From Ramichloridium luteum (lineage: Eukaryota; Ascomycota; Dothideomycetes; Mycosphaerellales; Dissoconiaceae), in NCBI GenBank assembly GCA_002368545.1, contig MTSC01000017.1:1-64000 (forward strand): DNA of 64,000 nt, in the 5' to 3' direction. Positions 1 through 9,895 of the stretch are shown here, one piece after another. The notes under the pieces are model-generated. The model saw only the letters and a list, made by a program, of their open reading frames with translations, was not told the DNA's origin and did no database searches. Numbering within the stretch: position 1 is the first letter of the stretch; each line of letters starts with the position of its first letter. The position numbers were made by a program, and so were the translations under genes.

Positions 1-42
1 CCCTAACCCTAACCCTAACCCTAACCCTAACCCTAACCCTAA
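1..42. repeat. Telomeric repeat array, 7 x CCCTAA
   Basis: Seven perfect, uninterrupted CCCTAA units start at the first base. This is the C-rich strand of the TTAGGG telomere repeat used by most filamentous fungi, and it is oriented as expected for a left chromosome end. The array stops abruptly at base 42. The next bases already belong to an open coding frame, so there is no telomere-associated buffer sequence between telomere and gene. Confidence 0.97.
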
Positions 43-926
43 AGATAATCCACATTAGAGAAAAAGCACTTGGTGCGGAACATCCCGAAACTCTCGAAAG
101 CACGAACAATCTAGCTTTGGTTTACCAAGATCAAGGTCACTGGACCAAAGCACAGCAGCTACTTGTTGAAGTGATCGAGAAAATGCAGACTGCGCTTGGA
201 ACAAATCACCCGAATACACTATCAAGCATGAGCAACTTGGCGGTTCTATTGATGAATCAAAAGAACTACAACGACGCTGAGCAATTACTAGACAGAGTGC
301 TCATGAGCAGGACCACAATTCTAGGAGAACAGCATCCAGATACACTGACAAGCATGCTTACTTTGGCTTTAACGTTGTCAGGCCAGGAAAAGTTCGATGA
401 AGCAGCACAATTAGGATCGAAAGTGATGAAGACGATGGAAGAAACACTTGGACACGAGCACCCTACCACTTTAGCGAGTATAAATAACTTAGCAACAATA
501 TTCTTAAATCTTCGGCAATGGGGCGAAGCAGAGGATTTGCTAGTACGAGCAGTGGCAGGGCGATCGAAAGTTCTCGGAGCAATGCATCCTTCAACCTTGA
601 CAAGCGTGGCTAACTTGGCTTCGACGTACCGCTATCAAGAACGATGGCATGAGGCAGCGCAGCTGTACGCTGAAGCAACAGAACATATGGAAACTAGCCT
701 CGGCCTAGAACATCCCTCGACACTACTTATCTTGAAGAACGCCATATCGTTAAGTCGGGATCGCAAACAGTGGGATGCAGCAGAGCGGCTGCAATTGAAA
801 GCAGTGACTGCTTGTGAAAAACTACATGGGCAAAAGCACCCGGACACTTTAGATGCAATGGAAGCTCTTGCACAAATTCGGTGCTCACAAGCACAGTCAT
901 TACTTCCTCCAGATACGAAGAAATAA
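43..926 (+). CDS. Kinesin-light-chain-type TPR protein, 5' end lost at telomere (partial)
   Basis: The frame that ends at 926 is open all the way back into the telomere repeat. The first in-frame codon that can serve as a start is a TTG at 117, and recognisable TPR sequence (GAEHPETLES, then NNLALVYQDQGHW) is already present upstream of it. The product consists of about seven 42-residue TPR units of the kinesin light chain type, each with an LGxxHPxTLxSxxNLA core, and a short tail ending DTKK. In fungi such arrays are usually the C-terminal sensor part of larger proteins with a central NB-ARC or similar NTPase and an N-terminal effector. That the missing part was of this kind is inference. 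No start codon or promoter remains, so it is probably a dead fragment unless transcription starts in the telomere. The stretch looks more AT-rich than the core genes further right. Confidence 0.85.
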
Positions 927-1329
927 TGAATGTATCAGAATATACTCCAAAGGCGTTGCGAAAGAAACACTCCGCTCATATCGCAAGAGTGGACTTCGTG
1001 GTCCACGATGCCTATGCGCTACAAAATCGACAAGCGACGGTAGGCATTGCATCAGCAGCGAGCCATATCGACCGCGACGGCGGCTTCTTGCAATACTTTT
1101 CAGGCCACAGCTGAAACTTATAAACATGCTCGCGTTCAGGGACATTTTCAGGTTCGCTATTGTTGCAAATAAGTCCACCGTGTCCCGATGCTTCCCGTGC
1201 TATAGACTCGCACTGCGCCGTCGCGTACAACCCGGTGGCTGCTGGCGCCAGATTGCGGCGTAAGTGTTTCTTGATAATGAAGGCGTACCCACTTCTGTCG
1301 GTTCACCGATATTTCTGCAACACGAGCCT
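927..1329. other. Intergenic region between converging genes
   Basis: This is 3' flanking sequence between the rightward TPR fragment and the leftward hydroxylase gene. Open frames here are short and unlike any family I know. Confidence 0.6.
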
Positions 1330-2403
1330 TTATAGCTCACATCGTAGTACTTCGTTGCGCGCCAGCCGCGTGAGCAACTCTGCGTGAGCCTGCCGCTCAT
1401 TGCCAGCGTGCCGTGCACGCACCTCTTTCAGCGCAACCTTGAAGCGGGCATTCGTTCCGTACAATGTGTCCATGAGTCCGGTTGGGCCGAAGTTACTGTT
1501 GAAGTCGAAGTGGTGCCAATCATGAACGAGGGGACTGTGTTGGAATGGCGCATTGTAACCCGAATGCGACAGGAGTGTGCCCAGCTGCAAGAACTGGAAG
1601 GTGAATATCAGGACACTCCAGTGGCAGTGCGTCAGCAGGGTCGTACCGAGGATGTTTGGCAGCAGGTTGGAGAAGAGGTGCTCAAATTCGGTGCAGTACG
1701 TCGCTGCTAACGCGACCGGCGCCGTGAACAGGTGGTGCTGCTTGTGGAAGCGCGCATACCAGCCGGGGCGATGGAGAAAACGATGTACGTAGAAGAAGCC
1801 AACCTCCGTAACCAGCACGTTCAGCACGATTTGGAAAAGCGCGACGGAAGTACTAGGGAGGGTTTCTGGGCTGGCGTCCGCAGGCGTGAGAGCGGCGAGG
1901 AAGATAGTGATCGGGACATTGACAACGAGCTGGTTCCACAGAACTCTCCGTGCGATTTGAGCGTACTCGGCCGCACCCACGCGACTGAAAGGCTGCACTT
2001 TGTACCGGAATACGAAGTCTGGCTTCCCGGTCAGATCGACGACCGCGAAAAAGGTTGCCACGAGCCAGTAGAACGCCGTTGTGAGACCGAACGTCCAGTA
2101 AAGGTTGATCTCGAACGGCGTGTAGCGCTCTGAGAGCCAGCGATAGCAGGCACGGCCAGCTTCCGACGCATTGAAAGCGAGAAAGCCTGCCACGACGACC
2201 GCATCGAATGCGCTGCTCATCCACTCCGCATTGTCGAAAGCGTTCGCATCGTATGCCCAACGTTTGCTCCGTGCGATCGGCTGGCGCGTGGTCGGATCGG
2301 TCGGGAGCGGCCGCTGACCTTGAACTTTCGCAGACTCAAAGCGCACGACGCTGTCTTCCACCTGCGCGCTCAGTAGTGCGGCATATGTCGTCTCTGCGTC
2401 CAT
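1330..2403 (-). CDS. Fatty acid hydroxylase / sterol desaturase superfamily membrane protein
   Basis: A single-exon gene of 357 residues. Three histidine clusters typical of the membrane di-iron oxygenases of this superfamily are visible: HRFLH at residues 207-211, HKQHH at 220-224 and HDWHH at 294-298. These bind the two irons that activate oxygen for hydroxylating or desaturating a lipid. Hydrophobic stretches around 65-80, 100-123, 155-172, 188-205 and 260-280 fit a multi-pass ER protein with the histidines facing the cytosol. The spacing and the length resemble C-4 methylsterol oxidase and C-5 sterol desaturase relatives, but I cannot name the substrate. The start is the first ATG of the frame (MDAETT). 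It converges on the telomere-cut TPR fragment. Confidence 0.88.
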   Translation of the reverse strand: MDAETTYAALLSAQVEDSVVRFESAKVQGQRPLPTDPTTRQPIARSKRWAYDANAFDNAEWMSSAFDAVVVAGFLAFNASEAGRACYRWLSERYTPFEINLYWTFGLTTAFYWLVATFFAVVDLTGKPDFVFRYKVQPFSRVGAAEYAQIARRVLWNQLVVNVPITIFLAALTPADASPETLPSTSVALFQIVLNVLVTEVGFFYVHRFLHRPGWYARFHKQHHLFTAPVALAATYCTEFEHLFSNLLPNILGTTLLTHCHWSVLIFTFQFLQLGTLLSHSGYNAPFQHSPLVHDWHHFDFNSNFGPTGLMDTLYGTNARFKVALKEVRARHAGNERQAHAELLTRLARNEVLRCEL

Positions 2404-2858
2404 CTTGTATCGAGTGGCCAGGTTCAGATGAGCGGACGGAGAAAAGATGCAGTTGTGCGATTCGATTTGATTCGGGACCCACGACTCGACGTAACGCCCC
2501 AGGGTCTAGACCCTTCGCCGGTTTCCTTCCAAACGAGGGGCAACTCGCGCCCAGCTCCGCCTAAGCGACCTGCCCGGCACTTTAGCGCAGTGTCGCACTG
2601 TCATTTGACGCCGGTCAATTAGTGATTACACGAAAATCAAAGAGACTTGGAGCATGCAAATACCATGCAAGAAGCTGGCTCATTGCGGCATGTTCACGAA
2701 CGGTCCCTGGTCTTGCAATTCCCCACAGAAACATACGTTCGTTGAAAATCCCAAAACACTAGCCGCACCAACTGCGACATTGGCTGTTTCACGAGCACGA
2801 TGAAGAGTGGATAACTTCCGGTTGGAGAAGTATTCCAGGATTCAATATTCCAATTGCC
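2404..2858. other. Intergenic region
   Basis: It holds the promoter side of the leftward hydroxylase gene and the 3' side of the leftward Hsp70-like gene. I see no conserved gene or clear element. Confidence 0.5.
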
Positions 2859-4148
2859 TTATAGATCGAGATTACGGAGGACCCATTGCTCCGTTGAAGC
2901 TGGGGGGCACTTTCTAGCATGTTCGCGCTCGCGGCGACTTCGACACTCGTCGGTTTGGGCGCAGAGGACGGGACCCTCTATATAGCGCTTGGCAATCTCA
3001 GCTGCGCCTTGTGCCGTCAGAAAGGCAAAATTGTCGTAGACGCGACTAGTATTGTTGGACAGGGCATGGAGAGTAGTGAGTGTGTCCTGCTTGACGAGAT
3101 CTTCCAAGGCATTCTTGACCGCTGCCTGGAAGGCTGCATCGTCCACGTGTGTTCCAGTCAGCAAGAGTTCCGACACGTGCGGGACATACACGTAGTGCGG
3201 CATAGATAGCACAAGTTCGCGAACACGAGCGGTTATGGCTTCCCAGAACGCGCGATCTTTGCCCTCTCGCGAATACCTATATCGGTATCCCAATTCAGGA
3301 TCAATGAAAGCCAAATCGACCAATCCGCCGTGTGTAGCTGTGTCCAGGCTCTTGATACTAGCGCTCAGACTCTCGTTATTGAAGTCAATGTGCAGCACAC
3401 GCTCCAGTGGGAAATACCACTCCTCACGTTCGCATGCGTCGGAATCCAGATAATTTGTGCAAAGGCCTTTGCCAGAACCAGCATAGGCGGCGGAGACCGA
3501 ATACAGTCTCCCATAATTCAGTTTTCGCAAGCCGAGGTAATCGAATACATCGCCAGTCTCCTCGTCGGACAGCCCGACCCGGTCAGGGGAGCTTATTACC
3601 ACGTTGTGCACGGGAGACTCCGCACGCAGCCACGTCTATGTCGCATCGCGGAGCGCTGCAATCATCTCTGCGAGAATAGCTGTATCTTCGGTTGCGGGTA
3701 TCCCACGCAGCTTGTTCCACCGGCGCTGAGCCCGTGCTTTAGCATATTGAAATTTCTCCCACACCGTGTCGAAGTGATGGGGTATGCGGCTCACGGGTCC
3801 TGTGCCGAGTCGCCGAAGAAGCGCAGTGTAGGCATCGTTGCCCTTAATCAGCGCCACTTTTTGGTACGTGCCGTTATGAAGGCGTATGACGGCCGCTCTG
3901 TCGAAGGCTGATAAGCATTTATTCTCATAGCAAAAACTATTCAGACCTTACCCGTGCCCAGTCTCAAGAGCGAACCCAACTCCGGGCATCCGAAGTTGCT
4001 CTACTGATGGGCAGACCCCGCATTCAGGAAGAGGATGTCGACGATAATAGTCTCTCTTGGGTGGGCGGTCGTCCGATAGCATATTGGTAGATACTGCACC
4101 AACGATGCTGAATACGGCACAGAGCCCGAAGAGCTGCTGGAAGCGCAT
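2859..4148 (-). pseudogene. Secreted Hsp70-like (actin-like ATPase fold) protein with one in-frame stop
   Basis: Exon 1 (4148-3952) encodes a signal peptide (MRFQQLFGLCAVFSIVGAVS) and a segment that starts the nucleotide-binding fold (GVGFALETGHG). A 54-base GT-AG intron (3951-3898) follows. Exon 2 (3897-2859) continues with HNGTYQKVALIKGNDAY, which resembles the N-terminal ATPase part of fungal Hsp70-like proteins. The frame is then stopped by one TAG at 3638-3636. Past it the same frame runs on for another 250-odd codons (VVISSPDRVGL, YLGLRKLNYGRLYS) to a natural-looking end. I see no splice pair that would remove the stop. The sequence on both sides reads as conserved protein, so the lesion is recent, is read through, or is a sequencing error. 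CAG to TAG would be a CpA to TpA change, the kind made by repeat-induced point mutation, but a single site proves nothing. The family assignment is moderate. Confidence 0.65.
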
Positions 4149-5097
4149 TGTCGCTAGTGATAGGTAGATTTGGCTGTCGGAACAAGACGAAGTATTGAGA
4201 CCGCACCCGAAGCAAGTTGGAGAGGAATGATAAGAGTCATCGACGGCGCACCATACATATCTAAATCATCTTAAGTCCTCGTACCTCGGTGGATAACCCG
4301 CGCCGCTGTCTGGGACGTTTAAGTTGACGCCCGTCGGGCAGTTCCCCCTTCAGCAGTTGCGGCACAGTCCAGGCAGAGTCTGCTTGGCGCTTTAGGGCCG
4401 GCGACGTCATGCGTGTTGGCAATTCCCTTTTAGTGGTACCCAAAGGTTCTTCTTATCAGAATTCTCGATTGTGTAATAAGAGATCTAATTGGCGGCATTT
4501 CCCTTCAGCTTGATGACCGGGCGGCACACACGTTTGATCCCAAAACTTGATTGAGACCCAAGCGCGCGTACCACGCAAATCTTGACATCGACATCATGGA
4601 CGCGTGTATCGCCAACGTCTCCAATCTTCTTATCGAAACGCTTTCGGGGCATTGAAGTAACGTTGAGTGATAGCACTCCAGCTTGCTGCGCCTGTAGCAG
4701 ACCAATGGACGTCCCTAAACTGCTACGCACTGTCCAGAAGGCAAGTCCATGAGCGTCTAAGTCCTGCTGCGCGTAAGATAGACCTTCAGATATCTAAGTC
4801 CTGTTGCGCGTAAAACAGACCGTCGGGCGTCTATGCAATTAGTTGAACCTCAAACGATTTTGTCCTCGCCAATAATGCTGACTTGTTTGCATGGCTGGTG
4901 TGACGGTACCGATAATGCCTATGTATAACATGTCTTATCCATATAAACCAAACAGAATGCTCCACGAGTATCGATCTCAATAGCGAAATCCTACTACCTT
5001 CATATTCGATCTTCTTCTCATTGACTGGAGTGTTGTACTCCGAACCCGGTGAATCGTTTCCGGATCATCTCCGGGTGATCGGTGACGACTGGCAAGC
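4149..5097. other. Subtelomeric intergenic region with degenerate repeat and possible gene relic
   Basis: A leftward open frame at 4485-4730 carries two spaced AQQ motifs related to the tandem repeat just beside it (4756-4840), which suggests a decayed repeat-containing gene. No start or full frame can be built. The right end (about 4900-5097) should hold the promoter of the metalloprotease gene; CATATAAA occurs near 4940. Confidence 0.4.
4756..4840. repeat. Degenerate tandem repeat, 37-base period
   Basis: Two adjacent units begin TCTAAGTCCTG at 4756 and 4793 and share the pattern TCTAAGTCCTGYTGCGCGTAA followed by AGACC. A third partial unit begins at 4830. A weaker related unit lies at about 4680-4715. 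Read leftwards, each unit can encode a GLxYAQQDLD-like string, though 37 is not a multiple of three, so the frame shifts from unit to unit. Confidence 0.6.
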
Positions 5098-6590
5098 ATG
5101 CGGATCTCGATGCTGATAGGATCTATTGCAGTCGCTTTGGTGGCCGCCGCTCCAACCTCGAATCTTCATACAGTTGAAGATGAGCTCGAAAAGGCTGAGC
5201 TGAAAGGCACAGGGGTTACCATAAAGGCCCGTGCAGAAGTGTTCCCATTCCCGGCCAATCAAACCTTGGACGGAATGGCGGCCAGCACACCGGCGGGGCC
5301 CCTGCCCAATGGAATCTTCGCTCCATGGATGCTCCTCAGACCTGCAACCATACGCCAGATCATTCCGCAATTCGTCGACGGAACATGTTCCCCCTATAAA
5401 GTTTGGAAAATCAAAACCGGCTGGGATGAAGCGAAGCTGCTTGCACAAGCACAGACGAATTTCACAGACGGATATGACTACAACAAACTATTTACTCAAT
5501 GGCTCGGCACCGACTGGAACTGGCCCGGTAGTTGGTTTCCATACAAGTACAACTTTCGTAAGATGATCGGCAACAACTTTGGAAGATTGGCTAAGATGTT
5601 CAGCGATAATGTGCAATCTGGGGAATACGTGTACTGGTCATGCTCCGACCCTGCGAATCTTTGTCCAAAGGGCACAATCGCGTATACTTGGGATGACCTT
5701 GGCTGGTTCTGGTCCAACCATTACGTCAACTTCTGCGATCCCTACTACAACGCCCAAACCCTTAAACAAAACATTGCGACATTCGAGAACGACAACTGGG
5801 CGCAGAAGATCATGGAGAAATTCGAGGATAATATCGCGGTGACCATGTTGCACGAGATTATGCACTTCAGTCAACTGATTGGTGACCCCCATATCGTTGA
5901 TGCTCCGTGGGCCTATGGCTCAAAGGGTTCCTGGGATCTCGCTCATGTGAATGGCACGGATCAGGCATACATTAACGCGGAGAACTATGCCTTGAGTGCC
6001 ATGGCCATCTACGCCCAGAAACACTACCGAACCCGAATGCCGCCTGTACATACGACTATGTGAACCTGTTTGATGCAACTGCATCGGGCCCAGCTCCGCC
6101 TTCGAGCAACCGGACGGCCATGTCCTTTGTGAACGGAACCCCTCCTGGCTGGATTGCGCCTAAGGTTGTCAACGGCGTGCCCGACCCGTTGCAATGGATA
6201 CCATTCAACCCAGACACTCTCGCTGACGAGAGCGATTGGCCCCCGAAGGCGACGCCGACGCCAGCCCCGCCAGCCCCGACCACGGTAACACCAACGACCA
6301 TCACGACCGCACCGCCACCTTCCGAGGAGAGCTGCAACACTCAATGGGAGGTGCTTTGGGACTCATTCGATATCAAAGGCAACTTCGATGTTGGTAGCGA
6401 TGGTTCCGGTATCAAGAACCAAATTGCAGGATGCGGTCTAATAACCGACTGGTCATATCACACCATTCAGAACTCGGAATTCACATGGGAAGCGTCTGGC
6501 AGACTGCCTGTTTGGACGCAGGACTGTGTACAAAGAGCCATTCATTCCGCCGGTGGCACCAGTGGCGTGCACTGCTCTGGTCATGGCTAA
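5098..6590 (+). pseudogene. Secreted aspzincin-like (M35-type) metalloprotease, frameshifted
   Basis: The frame opens with a signal peptide (MRISMLIGSIAVALVAAAP). The zinc site is HEIMH at residues 252-256, followed by D268 in VDAPWAYG and then NAENYALSA. This is the HExxH plus downstream Asp layout of deuterolysin/M35-like aspzincins. At about 6024-6030, just after AIYAQKHY, the frame runs into nonsense and stops at 6061. The next frame immediately continues sensibly (NAACTYDYVNLFDA) through a Thr/Pro-rich linker (residues PTPAPPAPTTVTPTT) and a C-terminal cysteine-containing domain to 6590. Loss of one C in a TACCCCGAAC-like context would explain it. I see no acceptable intron. The catalytic domain is complete upstream of the break, so a shortened active enzyme is still possible. 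It is either a real frameshift or an assembly error. Confidence 0.72.
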
Positions 6591-7692
6591 CGGGGCCGAG
6601 GAGACAATTTCATAAGGAGAGAGCCAGCTGGTCCATATATTCTGTTTTGTTGGAATGAAGTTTTAATAATTATCTAATTATCTAGTGTACTTCAGCGCAT
6701 GTTGCAAAGTGTCTGCAATAGAATCCATGGCATTGTTCTCGATGAGCATGTTATGATGATATGCTTTAATCGTATGAATGACAACATCTTTTGCGACTCC
6801 ATTCCAACCATTGGTTGTGATTCAGTCAGTGATCCTGCGACAGGTTAGCAGCCTCTGCTCAGTAAGATCTAGGGCTGGGCCTTATAGCAATGAATGTGTT
6901 GCCAAGCTGATGCCGCCGCCGTATATATCCAGCAACTGCGAAAGATCATACGTGCAACCTGGAAAATCCTGTGGCGCGCCACAGAATGCGCGATCTATTG
7001 CAAGTCTAGGCGTGCAGCAAGTTCTCATCTGACGGCGCAATTCTTGAGCCACGTAGACAGCAAGCTACCATAGTAGAATTTATCTCAACTGTCATGGTCC
7101 ATCTTATATTGATGTCAACTCCTGACAAGCCTGAGTACCTGGGTTCGATGTCATGTATGGACTCCGCATATCGGACCTAGCTCCTATCAGCTTTAATGAT
7201 GGCAGTATCGTCGCCATAAGCTTCCCGGCGGAGGGATATTTCCTATAGCAAATGCGGAGGCATACGTCTCTTCGACTTTGCATAAAGTACGAATCTAGAA
7301 CTTTTGATGGCAGAGATGCTTTTGCCCGGGAGAATGTGCTTATGTCAACATGCGGTTTGGTACATACCTAAGGCTCCATAGGTTAGCAGTGCTTCATGGC
7401 TTCATGCAGACCACCTCAGGTTCAGCAAATTACGAAAGGCTTGTTCCTGACCATGCGGGCTAGAGGTAATCAGTGCGCTTGGACAGGCACGTATTTCGTA
7501 CCTGGTTCCCGCATTCGCTTTCGGGTACCTGAAAGCCGAATCGCCCTGATTCAGGGTGGTTGGGAGACTTATGTAAGCTCGGCAGTTCTCCACCTGCTGC
7601 AAACGCAATCCTCAGGACACGAAAAATGTACGTCACTGTCATTGCTCATCTAATCCTTCTACAGCTGAGAACTCTGTGGATCGGCGTCCGGC
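6591..7692. other. Intergenic region with palindromes
   Basis: No recognisable gene lies here. Two adjacent inverted repeats occur at 7513-7556 (listed separately). An AG preceded by pyrimidines at 7664 could be the acceptor of an upstream non-coding exon of the Sec14-like gene. Confidence 0.45.
7513..7556. repeat. Two adjacent palindromes
   Basis: An imperfect inverted repeat at 7513-7541 is centred on GGTACC, with arms ATTCGCTTTCG and TGAAAGCCGAAT. It is followed by a perfect 13-base palindrome CCCTGATTCAGGG at 7544-7556. They lie about 140 bases upstream of the Sec14-like start codon. Confidence 0.55.
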
Positions 7693-8874
7693 ATGGCTCA
7701 AGACGAGGCTTTCGTGAGATTCAAGGAGCTTTGCAGCTCCGAAGGCCTGCTACGCAGCGAAGCGAACGCGGCTGAAGAAGATGAAGGGTTCGGGGTGTGG
7801 GATGACAACACGCTCATGTGAGTCTGCTGTGCGCGAAATACCACGTTTTACTCAGCTGATGATGGTCCGGAAGGCGATTTTTACGAGCCCGTAACTACAA
7901 TCCCGAGGATGCATTGAAACAATACAAGACCACGCGTGAGTGGCGTGAAGCGAATCAGTTGAACCAATTGTATGAGACAATTGATGTGGCCAAATTTGAA
8001 GAAACTCACAAGGTGGTGGGTCTGCGCTGCTGAGTCCTACCCGCATGGTCGTCCGCTCACTTGTCCATGACTAGTATCCTTACTGGACTGGTCGCCTGGA
8101 TCGCAACGGGGCGCCTCTGTGTGTCTACGAGATCCGGCACCTTACTTCCGCCGCCATGGCGGATTACCAGAAATCATGTGCCACGAGCGCGGCTGCCGCT
8201 CATATCGTGTCCAAGGAGCCTGAATCAATGCTGCGGCTTTTCTGTACATACGAGGCCATGACGAGATTTGTGTTCCCATTGTTGTCCTCTGTGCAAGGCA
8301 AGCCTATAACCGTCTCTGCCTCAATCATTGACGTGACAGGTGTGGGTTTGATGCAGTTCTGGCGGTTGCGCACGCACATGCAATCGGCCAGTGTTCTTGC
8401 CACAGCGCACTACCCGGAGACACTGGGAAAGACCTTCGTAAGTCTTCTTCATTGGAAAATGTCGGCGTTGTCGTGGCTGACCAATATTTGTTCTAGATCG
8501 TCGGGGCGCCTTCATATTTCTCAACAGTTTGGGGCTGGGTCAACAAGTGGTTTGACCAGAACACTGTGTCCAAGATGAACATTGTGCCCCATGGAAAGGA
8601 GTTCGAGGTCCTATCACAATTCGTTGACCCCGAGAACATACCGAAAAAGTATGGAGGGAAGCACGAAATGGAATATGGCATTCCTATGGATCTCTCGCCA
8701 CAACTCTCACAGGCAATAGAGTGGTTAGATATGAAGGACGGCGAGGTTGTTCGCGAGCTTCCAAAGGGCCCGGTGCGATGGCTGCGAGCCAAAGAGGGAA
8801 AGCGGACGGCTGTAGCAGTGGGTTTCGAAGAGGGCTCACAACGGCATAGAGAGGCTTTGAGTATCGCTGCTTAG
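7693..8874 (+). CDS. Sec14-like CRAL-TRIO lipid-transfer protein
   Basis: Four exons: 7693-7817, 7874-8012, 8075-8437 and 8497-8874, giving 334 residues. The introns are 56, 62 and 59 bases and all GT-AG. The N-terminal helical CRAL-TRIO-N part (DDNTLMRFLRARNYNPEDA) is restored exactly by the first splice. The lipid-binding part follows: WTGRLDRNGAPLCVYEI, then SIIDVTGVGLMQFW, HYPETLGKTFIVGAPSYFS and a C-terminal VPHGKEFEVLSQFVDPENIPKKYGG-like segment of which the IPKKYGG end is diagnostic. Sec14 proteins exchange phosphatidylinositol with other lipids at Golgi and endosome membranes. No Golgi-dynamics domain or signal peptide is seen. Start choice: an in-frame stop lies at 7666-7668 and this is the next ATG. 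The donor of intron 2 (GTGGTG) is weak. Confidence 0.88.
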
Positions 8875-9895
8875 ACTTCGCTGGTGTAGATTATGTACTG
8901 ACTGTAAAGGCCGCGTGTCTAAAAGTTATGACTTAGACATACAACAATCCGATACGAACCTAAAAGGCCAATTTGGCCACTTCCATTCCTCGACACGTGC
9001 GTCGTAGGTACAGCGGTATATTCTGCAATCTGCGATCTAAGGACTCGATGAGCGTTCAGGTCTATGACCGCAGTATTTAGGTCGTTGTGGCCATGCAAGG
9101 AAATGAGAACGATGTCATCTGATGTCTGGGGATCGACTGATTCGTAGCGAATACTGGAGGACGCCAGCAGTATGATTCAAGTCAAGCCTGCGCGGATGGC
9201 TTGGCTCCCTTAGCGGGAGCTTGGCCCTCTACATGCACGCGTTGTGAGGCACGCGGAACCATAAGCTTCGTATGATAGTGTCGCATGTCGCGTGTGCGAT
9301 AATGCTTAAGATGAGCCCGATTGTGGTTTCGCTGTAATGTCGCAATGCTTCCGCCTGGCTTTTGCCCAATGGTTGGAATTTCGATTGTAATAAGTCTCAG
9401 GCTGGTAAGGCGACCGCTGTGGCCCGGCGAAAAGTCTTTCCAAAGGTCACAGCATCTCAGACACCCCTTCGCATGACCTCTATATACGACCAGCTTCGAC
9501 TCGCCGTCTCACAGTCAAGCGAGAAAGCCGGCCAAGAACGACAAGTGGCAGACGAAACGAGCAGCGACTTGAATTGCAGTGGATGGGACGGACCTGTGTA
9601 GATAGTCAATACCCCATCTCAACCTTTATGACACTCATGAGACTTGGCGCGACATTAGTACACATGGCTTGATATGGCGATCGTCGTAATCATAACAAGA
9701 GTGACTAAGTTCAGATCAACCTTCGTAGCACGCTTGCGGCTGCTACCGTGCGCCGGCTATCATGGTAAGTTACTTGTTTATTCACATCCGAGGTATCCCG
9801 TCACGGATCTCAAAGGCTCCGAAGCGACGGCGACAAATTCGTGACAGTGCACTTATCGCTCTGTCGCCAACACAATCTTTGACAATAAAGCAGCC
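8875..9895. other. Intergenic region
   Basis: About 1 kb between two rightward genes. It should contain the promoter of the GH105 gene. I recognise no gene, RNA or repeat in it. Confidence 0.5.
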
